Position numbers and translations under genes: made by a program
Part shown: positions 35,024-47,487 of the stretch, in pieces
How the letters are laid out: each line of letters begins with the position of its first letter
Position numbering within the stretch: position 1 is the stretch's first letter
The notes under the pieces: generated by a model
What the model saw: the letters and a program-made list of their open reading frames with translations, nothing else
What the model was told of the DNA's origin: nothing
The model's database searches: none
Assembly (NCBI GenBank): GCA_030280995.1
Contig: JASXTE010000001.1
Location: 7,143,001-7,207,000 of the forward strand
Direction: 5' to 3'
Source of the DNA: Hemileia vastatrix
Lineage: Eukaryota; Basidiomycota; Pucciniomycetes; Pucciniales; Zaghouaniaceae
DNA: 64,000 bases

Positions 35024-38000
35024 CTTACCCTCTCAGATTAGACATAATACTGATAATTACAATATAGGTAATTCTATTGATGTTAAATCTGTACAAAAGA
35101 TAGAGGAGGATTTAAGAAATTTAGGTTTTAGAGTAGATACACCTGACTTGTCTTTTGTCCATAATAACAGTACTATATACAATGATAATACAGTTAATCC
35201 TCAGTTGCAACCACCTACTAGTGAGATGAGAATTTCACAGGAGAGTGAGAGAATTGAAAAGGAGGACATGGAATATTTTAACAATAATCCAACTGTCCAT
35301 AGAATTGTTTCAGCATTGTGGAATAGAATGACTGATTGTGAGGAACAGACAGTTAAGCTCACTAGTGATACAATTTCATCCTTGACATTGAACATTTCTC
35401 AATTAGCAACACGTAATAAAGAATTAGAGAAAGAACATTTGTCTCTAACTCTTAAATATGATTCATTGAGTAATAAATATAATGACCTTTCAAACAAATT
35501 TTGTGAGTTAGAAAAATTATATGAAACACATTTGTTAAAAACTGAATCAAGAACAAAGTTATCTTTTGCCCAGACAAATCAAAGTGTCTCTGAGTTGCTA
35601 CAAAGATTAACTAAAGTTGAGATTGAAACTGCCAATCTACTGATGAACCAGGATAATCATAAGTATAATCAATATAATAATAATCCTTTCATTGGCAAAA
35701 GTGAATCTCATTCCTTCCCTGTACCACCACAATTAAAACCATCTGGTGGTAGTGTCAAATCTGAAAATGTAAGTCACAAATCCGTGCAGGAAGAAATACA
35801 AGACCATTTATCAAAAGTGAATGAGTTGTTGAATTTACCTAAGATTAGTGAGATAAAATCCAATCAGAAGAACTGGCCTAAGATAGATCAGTACCCAACT
35901 TATGATGGGGAAGCCAGCTCTGATTGGAAACATTTTATTCAAATAATTGACAACTTGAAATTCTCATATAAGTTACCAGATGAAGAGATAACATCAAAAT
36001 TAAGTTCTTTATTTAAGGATGTTGCTTTATTATGGTTTGAAGCTGTCTTAAGTGAGGGTAGAGACTACTCTTGGGCTGAATGGAAACAACTTATTGAAAA
36101 ACAATTTGAAGGTTCTAAATTCAGGCTTACTCAGCAGAGACTGTATGAGAAGACTAGGTATAATCCGTTGAATGGTGACAAACCTATGGTATTTTTAATG
36201 AATTTAAACAAAATATTAAAAGCCATTGAGCCTCATATGGATTTTAACTTATGGAAAGATAAGATAATATACAAATTACCTATATCTGTCAGAGACATTG
36301 TTGTAGCTAGAACATTAAATGTTACTGAATATTCTGACTTTATTAATATTTGCAATGAAATATTATTAAACCATAAGTATGAATCAAGGTATTCAACTTA
36401 TAAGCAAAATGTTGAACCTGTAAAAACTCAGAATTCAAAAACACTTCAGGAGAAGCAGAAAAAACCTACTGCACCTGTAGTACCTAAAAAGTATGAAACA
36501 AATACTTGTTATAAGTGTAACAAACCTTGGGTCAAAGGTCAAAAATGTGAGAAAAACATAAATATTGTTGAAAATCAACGTGAATCTGAAACTGAAACTG
36601 AAAAAAGTAAAGAATCAAGTGATTATGACAGCAATATCTCATATAGTGATGAAAATGAAGTCTGTATGTTGGAAGATGATTTGTCCATCTTTGAAAATCC
36701 AATATTAAATATGGACTCAAATGAATCTTTAATGAATTTTGAGGATGCTGAAATCATTAAGGATATACAAGCTGATAACTTTAGAATGACACCTATCACG
36801 GTTCCAGCTATCATTTCTGGTGAAAATGTTAATATAGTATTGGACACAGGAGCTGCTGGTTCAGTTGTTTCCACTAATACATTACAGAAAATTGATAGTG
36901 AATATAAGTTTAAGCTTGAACCACTTCAGAATAAAAATTGGAGAGGTTTTGGATCAGTACTACACCCCATTGGTAAATACAAAGCTGCTGTTTTCTTTAA
37001 ACACCAACATGGTTATGTAAGGGTAACTTGTGACTTTGTAGTAATGGATAATACAAATTGTAGTAACTGTTTTATCATTGGAAATGATATTCTGACTAAA
37101 TTTGGTGTAAAATTAGACCCTGCTAGTAACAATTTTACAATTGGCATGAATGGTAAAAGGAAATTTAAAATAAATTCTTTTAACACTGTCTTACACATTG
37201 AGTCAGTAACAAATTCCCCGTCTAAAGGAAGAGAATCCAATGAGTTGGAACTTCTGGAAACAGAAATTTCAAAAGCATCATTTGGCACTCAGATAAGTGA
37301 AACTGAGAAAGATAATATTTTGGAATTAATTAAAGCTTTTCCAATGGCTTTTGCACATGGTACAAATGAACTTGGCCTTGTAAAAGAACATGAAATGAAG
37401 ATTAGTTTAACCTGTGATATGGATAATATTCCTGCTAGTCTTAAAAAGAAACCATACCCTGCTTCACCGATGAAGAGGAAAGACATAGAGGATAATATTA
37501 AGATGTTATTAAAAATGAACATTCTTGAGAAGGTTGAAACTACACCAAAATATTGTGTAATATCACCAGTGCTGATTTCTTATGAACAAGATAAAGCAAG
37601 ACTGTGCGGTGATTATAGAGCATTCAATACATTTACAGTAGATGATATTTATCCCTTGCCAAGGATTGCCTCTATACATGCTACCCTTAAAGGTGCTAAA
37701 TATATAAGTTGCCTAGATGGAAATAAAGGGTACCATCAAATTCCTGTTGAAAAGAATTCACAGAACTTTTTGTTGATAACAACACACATGGGAATTTATA
37801 AGTATGTCAGAATGCCATTTGGACCAAAAAATGCTCCATCAGTATTTCAGAAGTTAATGGATAAAACATTCCATAATGAAATGATTGAGGGATGGTTAAT
37901 GGTATACATTGATGACATCATAGTGTTCTCTAAAACTTTTGATGAACACTTAATCAATTTAAGGAAAGTATTTCAGAAAATGGATGAAATAAAAATGACC

Positions 38001-40340
38001 CTTGCATTGAAAAAATGTAAATTTGGGTTTGAATCTTTAAAAGTGCTTGGTCATATTGTATCTGGCTTACAAATATGTGTAGACCAAAATAAAGTGGCTG
38101 CAATAATGAATATTGGCATTCCTCAAAATGTGAAGGATGTACAATCTTTTCTTGGAATGTGTGGCTATTATAGACAATATATAAAAAATTACCAATCAAT
38201 TGCTGCACCACTGACCACACTGATAAAGAAATCAGAAGCTTTCATTTGGAATAATGAAAGACAACAAGCTTTCAATAAGTTGAAGGAATGTTTAATGACA
38301 GCTCCTATCTTGGGATTACCAGATTTCCAATTACCTTTTGTATTATATACAGATGCAAGTTTTATTGGACTGGGTGCTGCTTTGCATCAAAAACAACTTA
38401 TTGAAGGTAAAATGTCAGAAGTAGTAATCTGCTATATTTCACGTACTCTGAGAAGTGGTGAATTGAAATATGGTGCTACTCAACTTGAATGTTTGGCAGT
38501 AGTATGGGCTCTTGAAAAGCTACATTATTACCTTGAAGACCAAAAATTTGAGTTAATAACTGACTGTAGTTCAGTTAAGTCACTCTTAAACATGAAAACT
38601 CCTAATAGACACATGTTTAGATGGCAATTAGCTGTACAAGAATACAGAGGACGGATGACTATTACACATAGAGCAGGAACCTTTCACTCTAATGTAGATC
38701 TGTTATCTAGAGTACCTCTGCCTAATAATGATGATAATCCTGCTTATGTTCCTGAGTCAGAGATTATTAACATTTATGGCATTTATATTGTAGATCTTGA
38801 GGATGAATTTATGCAATCAATTCTTGATAATTATAATTCAGATCCTGACTTAAGTAAATTAACTACAATATTAAATGATCCATCTAATGCTTCAATGAAT
38901 GTTTTAATAAAAACATTACCAAATAAGTATAAAGAGGCATTAGAGAAAGGAAAATTTTCAATTGAGGATGGTTTTATATATTGCAGGAAAAAATTAAGTA
39001 ATGTAATTGTAATTCCCCCTTCAATGAAGGAGTTAATGTTAAGTATATGTCATGATGATATATTAGCAGGTCATTTTGACTACCATAAAACATTAACCAG
39101 AGTAAAAAACACAGCTTGGTGGATTAACATGTCTGAGGATGTTCAGAAATATGTTGAAACATGTGATTCTTGTCAAAAATCTAAAAGATTAACAGGAAAA
39201 AGAGCTGGTTTATTACAAAAAATTGAGCAACCAAAAGCTCCATGGGAAATCATTAACATGGACTTTGTAACAGGTTTGACAATAGCAGGGCATAAGAGTT
39301 ATAACTCCTGCTGGGTAATTGTAGATAGATTTACAAAGATGTGTAAATTTATTCCTACCCACAAAGAGGTTTCTGGAAAGGACTTAGCTTTTTTATGGTG
39401 GACACAAATGTTAAATACAGCAGGTTTCCCCAAAGCAATAGTTTCTGACAGAGATCCTAAATTTACTTCTGAGTTCTGGACGTCACTTATGGATGTTTCA
39501 GGGTGTCAATTAAAACTTTCTACAGCACACCATCCACAAACTGATGGGCTAGCAGAAAGAATGATACAAACCTTAGAAGATATGATAAGAAGATACTGTG
39601 CTTTTGGTCTTAATTTTAAAGACAATGACAAATTCACGCATGATTGGGTAACCCTTATCCCAGGTTTAGAATTTGCATATAATAGTACAGTACATTCTGT
39701 CACTGGCAAAAAGCCATTTGAGTTATGGTTGGGTTATGTACCTAATACCCCTGCTAAAACTCTTAATAAGTTACCTAGATTGGATATTCATCCAGGTACA
39801 AAATCTTTTCTTCAGATGCAGGAATTATGCAGAAAACATGCTCAAGAATGTATAAATAAGGCTTTTGAGTATGAAAAGAAAAGATGGGATAAAGCCCATA
39901 AAGAACAAATGTTCAAAGAGGGTGATGAAGTCCTTATTTCAATGCTACATTTCAATTTAAATGGTAATGTTAAATTGAAGGATCCATTCATTGGACCATT
40001 TGTAGTTAAAAAGATGGTTGGTAATAATGCTGTTGAGGTTATTCTATATGCACCTTATGATAGAAAACATCCAGTATTTCCTATTTCTCTTATTAAACCA
40101 TACCATTCTAATGATACTGCTCTATTTCCAAGAAGATCAGGTAGGCATAAACAGCAACCTGAAGAAATAGTGGAAAAGGCAGAAATTGAAAAGATACTTA
40201 AAAAGAGACACCTTACTAAAGAAAAGGGAGTTGAGTATCTATTAAGATTTAAAAATAAATCAAGTGAATATGACCAGTGGATTCCAGAAAATGAAATCTC
40301 TGATCTTAAAAATCTCTTGAAAAAATTTAAATCTAAATAA
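35013..40340 (+). CDS. Gag-Pol polyprotein of the young chromovirus, full length
   Basis: 1775 codons, starting at TTG 35013 (an ATG stands at the same place in the array elements). Order by residue: coiled coil about 60-230; Gag about 290-455 (DQYPTYDGEASSDWKHF); a knuckle-like CYKCNKPWVKGQKC about 498-511, with Val at the usual His position; Asp protease DTGA about 610; reverse transcriptase with LCGDYRAFN (863) and active-site YIDD (963); RNase H with TDAS, LECLAV and TDCSS (1112-1183); integrase with an H2C2 zinc domain (1342-1389) and DDE residues in MDFVTG, SDRD (1478) and DGLAERM (Glu about 1514); a GPF-type module (1657); and a C-terminal chromodomain-like region (about 1722-1765, EYLLRFKNKSSEYDQWIP). 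All catalytic residues I can check are present. The chromodomain probably directs insertion to heterochromatin, consistent with its landing in another element. Confidence 0.95.
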   Translation: MVSNLPSQIRHNTDNYNIGNSIDVKSVQKIEEDLRNLGFRVDTPDLSFVHNNSTIYNDNTVNPQLQPPTSEMRISQESERIEKEDMEYFNNNPTVHRIVSALWNRMTDCEEQTVKLTSDTISSLTLNISQLATRNKELEKEHLSLTLKYDSLSNKYNDLSNKFCELEKLYETHLLKTESRTKLSFAQTNQSVSELLQRLTKVEIETANLLMNQDNHKYNQYNNNPFIGKSESHSFPVPPQLKPSGGSVKSENVSHKSVQEEIQDHLSKVNELLNLPKISEIKSNQKNWPKIDQYPTYDGEASSDWKHFIQIIDNLKFSYKLPDEEITSKLSSLFKDVALLWFEAVLSEGRDYSWAEWKQLIEKQFEGSKFRLTQQRLYEKTRYNPLNGDKPMVFLMNLNKILKAIEPHMDFNLWKDKIIYKLPISVRDIVVARTLNVTEYSDFINICNEILLNHKYESRYSTYKQNVEPVKTQNSKTLQEKQKKPTAPVVPKKYETNTCYKCNKPWVKGQKCEKNINIVENQRESETETEKSKESSDYDSNISYSDENEVCMLEDDLSIFENPILNMDSNESLMNFEDAEIIKDIQADNFRMTPITVPAIISGENVNIVLDTGAAGSVVSTNTLQKIDSEYKFKLEPLQNKNWRGFGSVLHPIGKYKAAVFFKHQHGYVRVTCDFVVMDNTNCSNCFIIGNDILTKFGVKLDPASNNFTIGMNGKRKFKINSFNTVLHIESVTNSPSKGRESNELELLETEISKASFGTQISETEKDNILELIKAFPMAFAHGTNELGLVKEHEMKISLTCDMDNIPASLKKKPYPASPMKRKDIEDNIKMLLKMNILEKVETTPKYCVISPVLISYEQDKARLCGDYRAFNTFTVDDIYPLPRIASIHATLKGAKYISCLDGNKGYHQIPVEKNSQNFLLITTHMGIYKYVRMPFGPKNAPSVFQKLMDKTFHNEMIEGWLMVYIDDIIVFSKTFDEHLINLRKVFQKMDEIKMTLALKKCKFGFESLKVLGHIVSGLQICVDQNKVAAIMNIGIPQNVKDVQSFLGMCGYYRQYIKNYQSIAAPLTTLIKKSEAFIWNNERQQAFNKLKECLMTAPILGLPDFQLPFVLYTDASFIGLGAALHQKQLIEGKMSEVVICYISRTLRSGELKYGATQLECLAVVWALEKLHYYLEDQKFELITDCSSVKSLLNMKTPNRHMFRWQLAVQEYRGRMTITHRAGTFHSNVDLLSRVPLPNNDDNPAYVPESEIINIYGIYIVDLEDEFMQSILDNYNSDPDLSKLTTILNDPSNASMNVLIKTLPNKYKEALEKGKFSIEDGFIYCRKKLSNVIVIPPSMKELMLSICHDDILAGHFDYHKTLTRVKNTAWWINMSEDVQKYVETCDSCQKSKRLTGKRAGLLQKIEQPKAPWEIINMDFVTGLTIAGHKSYNSCWVIVDRFTKMCKFIPTHKEVSGKDLAFLWWTQMLNTAGFPKAIVSDRDPKFTSEFWTSLMDVSGCQLKLSTAHHPQTDGLAERMIQTLEDMIRRYCAFGLNFKDNDKFTHDWVTLIPGLEFAYNSTVHSVTGKKPFELWLGYVPNTPAKTLNKLPRLDIHPGTKSFLQMQELCRKHAQECINKAFEYEKKRWDKAHKEQMFKEGDEVLISMLHFNLNGNVKLKDPFIGPFVVKKMVGNNAVEVILYAPYDRKHPVFPISLIKPYHSNDTALFPRRSGRHKQQPEEIVEKAEIEKILKKRHLTKEKGVEYLLRFKNKSSEYDQWIPENEISDLKNLLKKFKSK

Positions 40341-40445
40341 TACTGTTCATTCAGTATATGTATTATAAAAATTATTTTTTTATTTTATTATTTCACTCCT
40401 TAAGTTTAATTAAATGTCATAACATTTTTTTTTATTGTTTTTTTT

Positions 40446-40457
40446 GGGGTGAGGGAA
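40446..40457 (+). other. Polypurine tract of the young chromovirus
   Basis: GGGGTGAGGGAA directly precedes the 3' LTR (TGTCAGCC at 40458), after a T-rich run. This fits the plus-strand priming site. Confidence 0.8.
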
Positions 40458-41634
40458 TGTCAGCCTAAATATCCTTAGGACTGAGTATTTCTTATGCTTA
40501 AAATAAGATAACCTTAACTAGATTAAGCTTATATCTTAAAAATAAGGTTAAAATAATATTATATATTATTTTATTATATATATATATAATTATTATTCTA
40601 TTATATAAATTATAATAGTTTAAATAGCTTATCCATTGCCTAATAATACTTATTAAGGTGTTAATGGAGTCATAATATACTTATCTTAAGTGATATGAAG
40701 TAATTATTGACATAAATAAGCTTATATGTTTACATAAGACTCATATTCAGTGAAATATGCAGTATATTATGTATATTTAGGTATATAAGTGGGTTTTAGC
40801 CCCTTAATAGCCTATAACCTTTGTTTTTCTGCTTATTTTAGGTCATATGGACGAAATCAGTGGACTCACAACGCCTACAGAAGCATAGACACCTATATCA
40901 GGCGCATACACCCAGTTTGGACAACTCAAATTACTTCCTTGGATGGTTATTCACGGATTTATGGGTTGGAAGGATTTTTCTGGGTTAATGTGGATGCTTG
41001 GGGATGTTATTGGGGGCTTGGACAGTTTATTTGTTTCCTTTATCTGCTTTTAGTTTCATTAAATCTCTTTTTGATTATTTATTTTACCTGTTTCTTTATG
41101 GTATCCGCTTTTATCTGGGTTTTCTATTTATGGTATGACTCTGTGTTATTATTAATAGTGATGGAGGGTCCTTACTGGAGGTCTGGGTGTTGAAACTGCT
41201 TGAAGTGGACGCCATGGGGAGGTGATGGGCCCTCACAGTGCTGTAATTGCCGGGGATAGCAGTGACATCATCTGGATTGAAGGTCTGTGCACTCCAGTGG
41301 ATTTGGGTATAAGTAAGGAGGGATTTTGACGGTTTATTATCATCATTCAATTACTACACTTCAAACAAACACTACAATACAGTTATTAGTATCCAGAAAT
41401 ATATTATAAAGCCCTTATAAATTGATATTATCTTTATAAAAGCTATAACTATATTTTATTCTTCTATTTTCCACCACTAGCACGCATTTAAATCCAAGTA
41501 TTGTGAGTTTTATTTGAGTATAACTATTTTATTAGTCTTCCCCTGAGGTTTAATCACTAAATCATTTATTAATAAGTAGTAGGACCATGAAATAACACTA
41601 TTATATCATACTTATATACTAGACTATACTGACA
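40458..41634 (+). repeat. 3' LTR of the young chromovirus
   Basis: 1177 bp, same length as the 5' LTR, followed by the target duplication GAAAT (41635-41639). Confidence 0.95.
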
Positions 41635-42124
41635 GAAATTCTAAAAACAGTAGTATGAGAGAGAGAAAAAGAATATTCCAGGAGGAGTATTTTTAAATAA
41701 TAAAGTTGTTTTAAAAAGAAGGTGTCAAAAAGATGTATTTGCAGAGTATGTCAGAAATACATCAAATTTTTATTTAATATTAACTGTAGAAGTCAATTCT
41801 AAATAAGAAATTTGAATTTTTTGTATATATTTATTTTTATTTGAATATTAAAATTTTATTTTAATTTAAAATCTATTTTTTAATATAAATCTTTATTTCT
41901 TCCAACCTGTGAAATGAGCATGGTGTTAGAGAATAAAAGTATAAGGGACATTTTATATTTAATTTTAATTATTCATTTAATTTTACCATTTTGTAATTAG
42001 TTAATTTATTATAGGTAATTTTAATTTAACTAACTTATAATTAAATAATTAAAATAATAAGGCATGGCTTCATCCAGTAAAGAATTAATTATTTCACTGG
42101 TTAAGTCTAGCAGCCTGGCTGACA
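41635..42124 (-). repeat. Middle LTR of the array, remaining part
   Basis: Continues the interrupted LTR from GAAATTCTAAAAACAG to GGCTGACA. Together with 32461-32785 it makes an LTR of about 810 bp, equal to the outer two. Confidence 0.9.
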
Positions 42125-45100
42125 CTCCCTCACTCTAAAAAAAACAATAAAAAAATTCAATGATTTTTTCTTTTTATATTTCTTTATCAGAGTAGAAAGA
42201 TTAGATATTTCCTTCCCAGTTATCCAAAAATCATATTCAGAAGATTTTTTCTTGAATCTCAATAAGTATTCTGTACCTTTTTCAGCAGTAACTATTCTGT
42301 CATTTAGAATTTTATCAATTTCTTCTGTCTCAGTGATTTCATTAAGGGTCTTTTTTGGTCTTCCCCTCCTTTTGGGAAATAAATTACTATTGGATGTATA
42401 AGGTTTTAAAAGAGATATTGGAAAAACAGGATGTTTTCTGTCATATGGAGAATACAAAATAACTTCAACTGCATTATCACCAACCATTCTTCTTACAACA
42501 AATGGACCAACAAATGGGTCTTTCAATTTGTTATTACCTTGTAAATTGAAGTGGACTGTAGAAATCAACACCTCATCACCCTTTGTAAAAATGTATTCTT
42601 TATGGGATTTGTCCCATCTCTTCTTCTCATATTCAAATGATCTTTCAATACATTCTTGAGCATGACTTCTGCAATGTTGTTGCATTTGAAGAAATGATTT
42701 TACACCAGGATGTAAATCCAATATAGGTATTTTATTATTGAGAATTTGGGCAGGAGTATTTGGAACATATCCAAGCCAGAGCTCAAAAGGTTTCTTTGAG
42801 TAACAGAATGAACTGTGCTATTATAAGCAAATTCCAACCCAGGAAGTAAGGTAACCCAATCATGAGTGAATCTGTCATTGTCTTTATACTCAAGTCCAAA
42901 TGCACAGTACCTTCTTATCATGTCCTCTAGAGTCTGAATCATTCTTTCAGCTAATCCATTAGTCTGGGGGTGATGGGAAGTAGATAGTTTCAGATCACAA
43001 CCACAAACATCCATCAGTGACATCCAAAATTCAGATGTAAATTTAGGGTCTCTGTCAGAGATTATGGCTTTAGGAAAACCAGCGGTATTAAATATATGAG
43101 ACCACCATAAGAAAGCTAATTCTTTAGTGGAAACATCCTTGTGAGTAGTGATAAATTTACACATTTTAGTGAATCTGTGCACAATAACCCAACAAGAGTT
43201 ATAACTGTCTTTTCCATCAATAGGTAATCCTGTTACAAAATCCATGTTGATTATCTGCCATGGTGCATCAGGAGGTTCAATATGTTGCATTAATCCAGCT
43301 CTCTTACCAGTCAATCTTTTTGATTTTTGGAAAGAATCACAAGATTCAACATATAATTTGGTGTCTTCAGACATATTAACCCACCAAGCAGTGTTTCTAA
43401 TTCTAATCATTGTTTTTTCAAGATCAAAATTTCCAGCTAATATGTCATCATGACAAATTTTCAAGATGATTTCTTTCATAGAAGGAGGAATAGCAATGAC
43501 ATTACTCAACTTTCTTCTATAATATAGATATCCTTCATCAATTGAAAATTTACCTTTCTCCAAAGCCTTTTGGTACTTTGTTGTAAGGGTTTTAATTAAT
43601 TCTTGTATTGAAGGATTCTTTGAATTATTTAATATGGTGCATAACTTTTTCAAGTCAGTGTCCTTATCATATGAATCCAGAATAAGCTGTAATAGCTCTT
43701 CCTCTGTATCAACCACATATATCCCATAAATATGAATAATTTTATCCTCAGGATCATAAGCAGGATTAGAGTCATCATTTGTTTAAGGTAACCTTGATAA
43801 CATATCCACATTTTAGTGAACAATACCAGCCCTATGAATAATTGTCACTCTCCCTCTGTATTCCTGAACAGCTAACTTCCATATGAACATATTTCTGTTA
43901 GGTGTTTTTCAATTTTAAAAGGGATTTAACTGCACTGCAGTCAGTAACAAGTTCAAATTTCTGGTCATCTAGCTAATAATGTAGCTTTTCTAGAGCCCAC
44001 ACTACAGCTAAACATTCAAGCTGAGTGGAACCATATTTCAATTCACTATACCTCAAGTTTCTTAAAATATAGAAAATTACTACTTCTGATACCTTATCAT
44101 TAATCACTTTTTTTTGATGGAGGGCAGCACCAAGACCAATAAAACTGGAATCAGTGTACAAAACAAATGGTTGATTAAAGTCAGGTAAAGCGAGAATTGG
44201 TGCTGAAATCAAACAGTGCTTCATAGTTTCAAAAGCTCTTTGTCTTTCACTATTCCAGAAAAAAGCATCATTCTTTGTAGTCAGTTGGGTAAGGGGTAAA
44301 GCTATGACTTGGTAATTTTTAATATACTGTCTATAGTATCCACACATTCCCAAAAAACTCTGGAGCTCTCAAAACGTGGTAGGAGACTTCACCTGCTGTA
44401 TAGCTGCCACTTTTTTTTGGTCAACACATATCTGTAACCCTGAAACAACATTACCCAGCACTTTTAAGGAATGAAAACCAAATTTACATTTCTTAAAAGC
44501 AAGTGTCATATTTATTTCATCCATTTTGTGGAACACTTTACACAGGTGGTTGAGATGGTCCTCAAATATTTTTGAGAATATAATGATATCATCAATATAA
44601 ATCATCAGCCATCCTTCAATCATCTCCTGATGGAATGTGTTATCCATAACTTTTTGAAAACTGAAGGGGATTTTTTAGGACCAAATGGCATCCTAATATA
44701 CTTATAAATACCCATATGAGCAGCAATAATCAGAAAATTCTGGGAATTCCTCTCAACAGGTACCTGGTGATATCATTTGTTACCATCCAAGCAGCTTATA
44801 TATTTAGCACCTGGTAAGGTAGCATGTATAGAGCTAATTCTAGGTAAAGGGTAGATATCATCAACAGTATAAGTATTCAATGCTCTATAATCACCACATA
44901 AACTGGATTTATCTTTCTCATAAGAAATTAGGACAGGTGAGATAACACAATATTTAGGTGTTTCAACTACCTTTTCAATAATATTCATTTTCAAAAGGGT
45001 AGAGATATTATCCTCAATATCTTTTCTCTTTGTGAGAGAAGCAGGGTAAGGCTTCTTCTTCAAACTAGGTGGTATGTCAGTTAATGGACAAGATAATGAA

Positions 45101-45837
45101 AGTTTCATTTCTTCCTTAACTAATCCTATTTCATGTGACCCATGAGCAAAGGCCATAGGAAAATATTTTATCAATTTAATGATGGAATCTTTATCCTGAC
45201 CAGAAAGTTGTTCTCCAAAAGAAGCATTGTCAATTTCAGACATAAAAGCATGCATTTCCTTTGTAGACCTTCCTTTATATTGAATCACAGAATTACATGT
45301 GTTCAATTCTGGTTTTAAAAAATTTTTGGGGGAGGAAATCTTAAATTTTCTCTTCCCATTTTTCCCCATTGTGAAGCATTGATTTGAAGGATCTAATGTT
45401 ATGCCATATTTGGTTAAAATGTCATTTACTATGATAAACCAACTGCTTAAATTATCATTTTTCATGACAACAAAATCACAAATAGCTCTTACAAAACCAT
45501 GGTTATATTTAAAAAACACTGTGGCTTTGTATTTACCAATGGGGGACAAAACAGAGCCATATCCTCTCCAATTTTCAGAAGTGATAGGCATCAGTTTTTA
45601 TTTATAGTCTTGACCCACTGAAGCAGGTGCTTTTTCAGATACTACACTTCCTCCATCTCCAGAATCCAGAGCAACTTCAACGCTGGTTCCATTGATCAAG
45701 AGTGGTGCTTTGAGAGGGGAAATAACAATTGAGCTATCCTCAATGTTCCTTATGATCTCAGCATCCTCAACTGTAGATAAATCATTATTATCAATATCAA
45801 TAGTATTTAAATGATGAATATCTTCTTCCAGCATCAA
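42107..45837 (-). pseudogene. Pol of the right array unit: protease to chromodomain
   Basis: Protease at about 45690 (VALDSGDGGSVVS); RT 45591-44369 with SLCGDYRALNTY and YIDDIIIF (about 44590); RNase H 44353-43973 with LYTDSSFIGLG and LECLAVVWAL; integrase 43716-42700 with CHDDILAGNF...CDSFQKSKR (one zinc Cys is Phe), MDFVTGLPI, SDRDPKFTSEF and NGLAERM; chromodomain-like tail 42290-42160 (EYLLRFKKKSSEYDFWI). Breaks include a TGA after SCLDGNK (about 44771), frameshifts near 44650 and 44365, a gap at 43972-43717, and a lost pol stop so that the frame runs into the LTR. The sequence is close to the young chromovirus throughout. Confidence 0.85.
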
Positions 45838-45858
45838 GATTTCTTGTTGAGATTCATA

Positions 45859-47487
45859 TTAAATATTGCTGGCACAATCACTTGAAGTATCAACTAGTTC
45901 TATTGTGTCATCAGCCTGCTCCTCAGTTTGTTCAACAAGATTTATCCTCTTGTCACAAACATGGCCTTTCTGCCAAGCCTTGTTGCACTTGAAGCAAGTT
46001 TTTGTTGCATAATTTTTTGGTGCAACAGGGGCAGAAGGTTTACCAGCCTTTTCCTGAGGTTTCTGTTGGTAAGTGGAAGATTTCTCCAAAGGGGTCCTAG
46101 GAATGAATCTTCTGGTATCATACTTGTTGTTTAGAAGGATCTCATTGCAAGTATTAATGAAAGAAGAAGGTTCTCTGGAGAACTAAGTCCTAGCCACTAT
46201 CAAGTCTTTCAAAGACATTGGTAATTTGTAAAGGATACTGTCCTTCCATAACTCAAACTCCATATTTGGGTCCATTTCCCTCAAGATTTTTATAAGTTTC
46301 ATTAAAAACTCAATAGGTTTATCAGTGGAAGAGCTATATCTAGTTTCCTCATACTGCCTTTGTTGAGCCATTCTGAACTTGGAGCCTCCAAATTGTGCTT
46401 TAATCAATTTTGCCCAATCTTCCCATGAGTAGTCATTCCTGTCCAGGAGAACAGATTCATACTACATTAGGGCAACATTAGTAAACAAAGAAATTAACTT
46501 GGACAAAATTTCCTCATCTGGGATTTTGTAAGAATTTTTTAAGTTATCAATTCTGCAAATGAATTGCTGCCAATCAGAAGAAGAATCACCATCAAATGTT
46601 GGGTACTGGTCAAGTTTTGGCCAATTCTTTTGATTTGAAGTAGCCTCCTTGGTATTAGCTTGTTTCTGAGTAAGAAGCAGCTGTAAATTCTCCAATTTTT
46701 TAGCAATCTCATTGTTTAATACTTCTGTAGAAGATCCTAGTGCATCATCAATTTTTGATTGAAACTCAGTGGTATCAACAGGCATTTCTGAATCTAATTT
46801 TACTTTAGATGAACTAGCAACAGGTAAACTTGGAGCATCCTGTACCATATGTTCCTTCAAAGAAGTTTCAGAATATTTTTGATCATTAAACAATGAATTC
46901 AATTTTTCTTCAATGCTTGTTAGTCTAATTTTCACTCTTGGAAGACTAGATAAACTCACATTGACTGTTTCAAAAGATAACTGGGTTTTATTTTGAAAAG
47001 ATAAATAATGATCACTCAATCTTTTCAGTTTCATCTTATCTACCTCTAGCTCCAGGTAATAGGTAGATACATTATCTTTCAGTTTAGACAAATCATTTTT
47101 GATATTTTTCCATAAAGCAACTTTCTTTTCATGGATTGCTTTGTAATGAAACAAATCATCAGAAAATCTCTGTAACTCACTCCTCAATGCTTGATAACCC
47201 TGTTCAGTCAACAAACTATTATATTTCTGAGTCAATTGCATGTTGTTCATTGTATGATTTTGTTTAGCAATAATATCCTTCAAATATTCATCATTAATGT
47301 TATCTACATCTGGAGTGTTTCTCAATAAGGAAACAGAGTAACTTTCCAGATTCACATAAAACTCAGACTCAAGTGTTTCATCAATAATAGCCATATCAGG
47401 ATCTATCATTGAAGTAGCATTTAGAACTAAAGGATTAGATAAATTTGTAATTTGAGAAATTTTTCTACTGTTCTCAGCCTCTAAAGG
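45859..47487 (-). pseudogene. Gag (ORF2 N-terminal part) of the right array unit
   Basis: 47409-46462 holds the coiled coil and the Gag core with DQYPTFDGDSSSDWQQF; a TAG follows at 46462; 46407-46183 continues with QFGGSKFRMAQQRQYEETR; 46089-45859 ends with the knuckle-like CFKCNKAWQKGHVC, where Gln occupies the standard His place and a His lies three residues on. An in-frame TGA near 47488 (after GRGDETV) is also present at the same site in the left unit (31473). Confidence 0.8.

Larger units (their letters stand above)
32786..41634 (+). mobile_element. Young, structurally intact chromodomain Ty3/Gypsy element
   Basis: 8849 bp with two 1177-bp LTRs, a 5-bp target duplication GAAAT (32781-32785 and 41635-41639), a leader, ORF1, a 1775-codon Gag-Pol without internal stop, and a purine tract before the 3' LTR. 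By eye the LTRs differ at about 15 positions, roughly 1.3 percent. The insertion splits an LTR of a related but distinct family, so it is the youngest large insertion in the window. Confidence 0.95.

Noticed and set aside
35008..35032. GTAAGT...CTCAG as a spliced intron joining ORF1 to Gag-Pol
   Set aside because: Only about 20 nt long, too short to splice, and the array elements do not keep the donor; the overlap of stop and start is the simpler reading.
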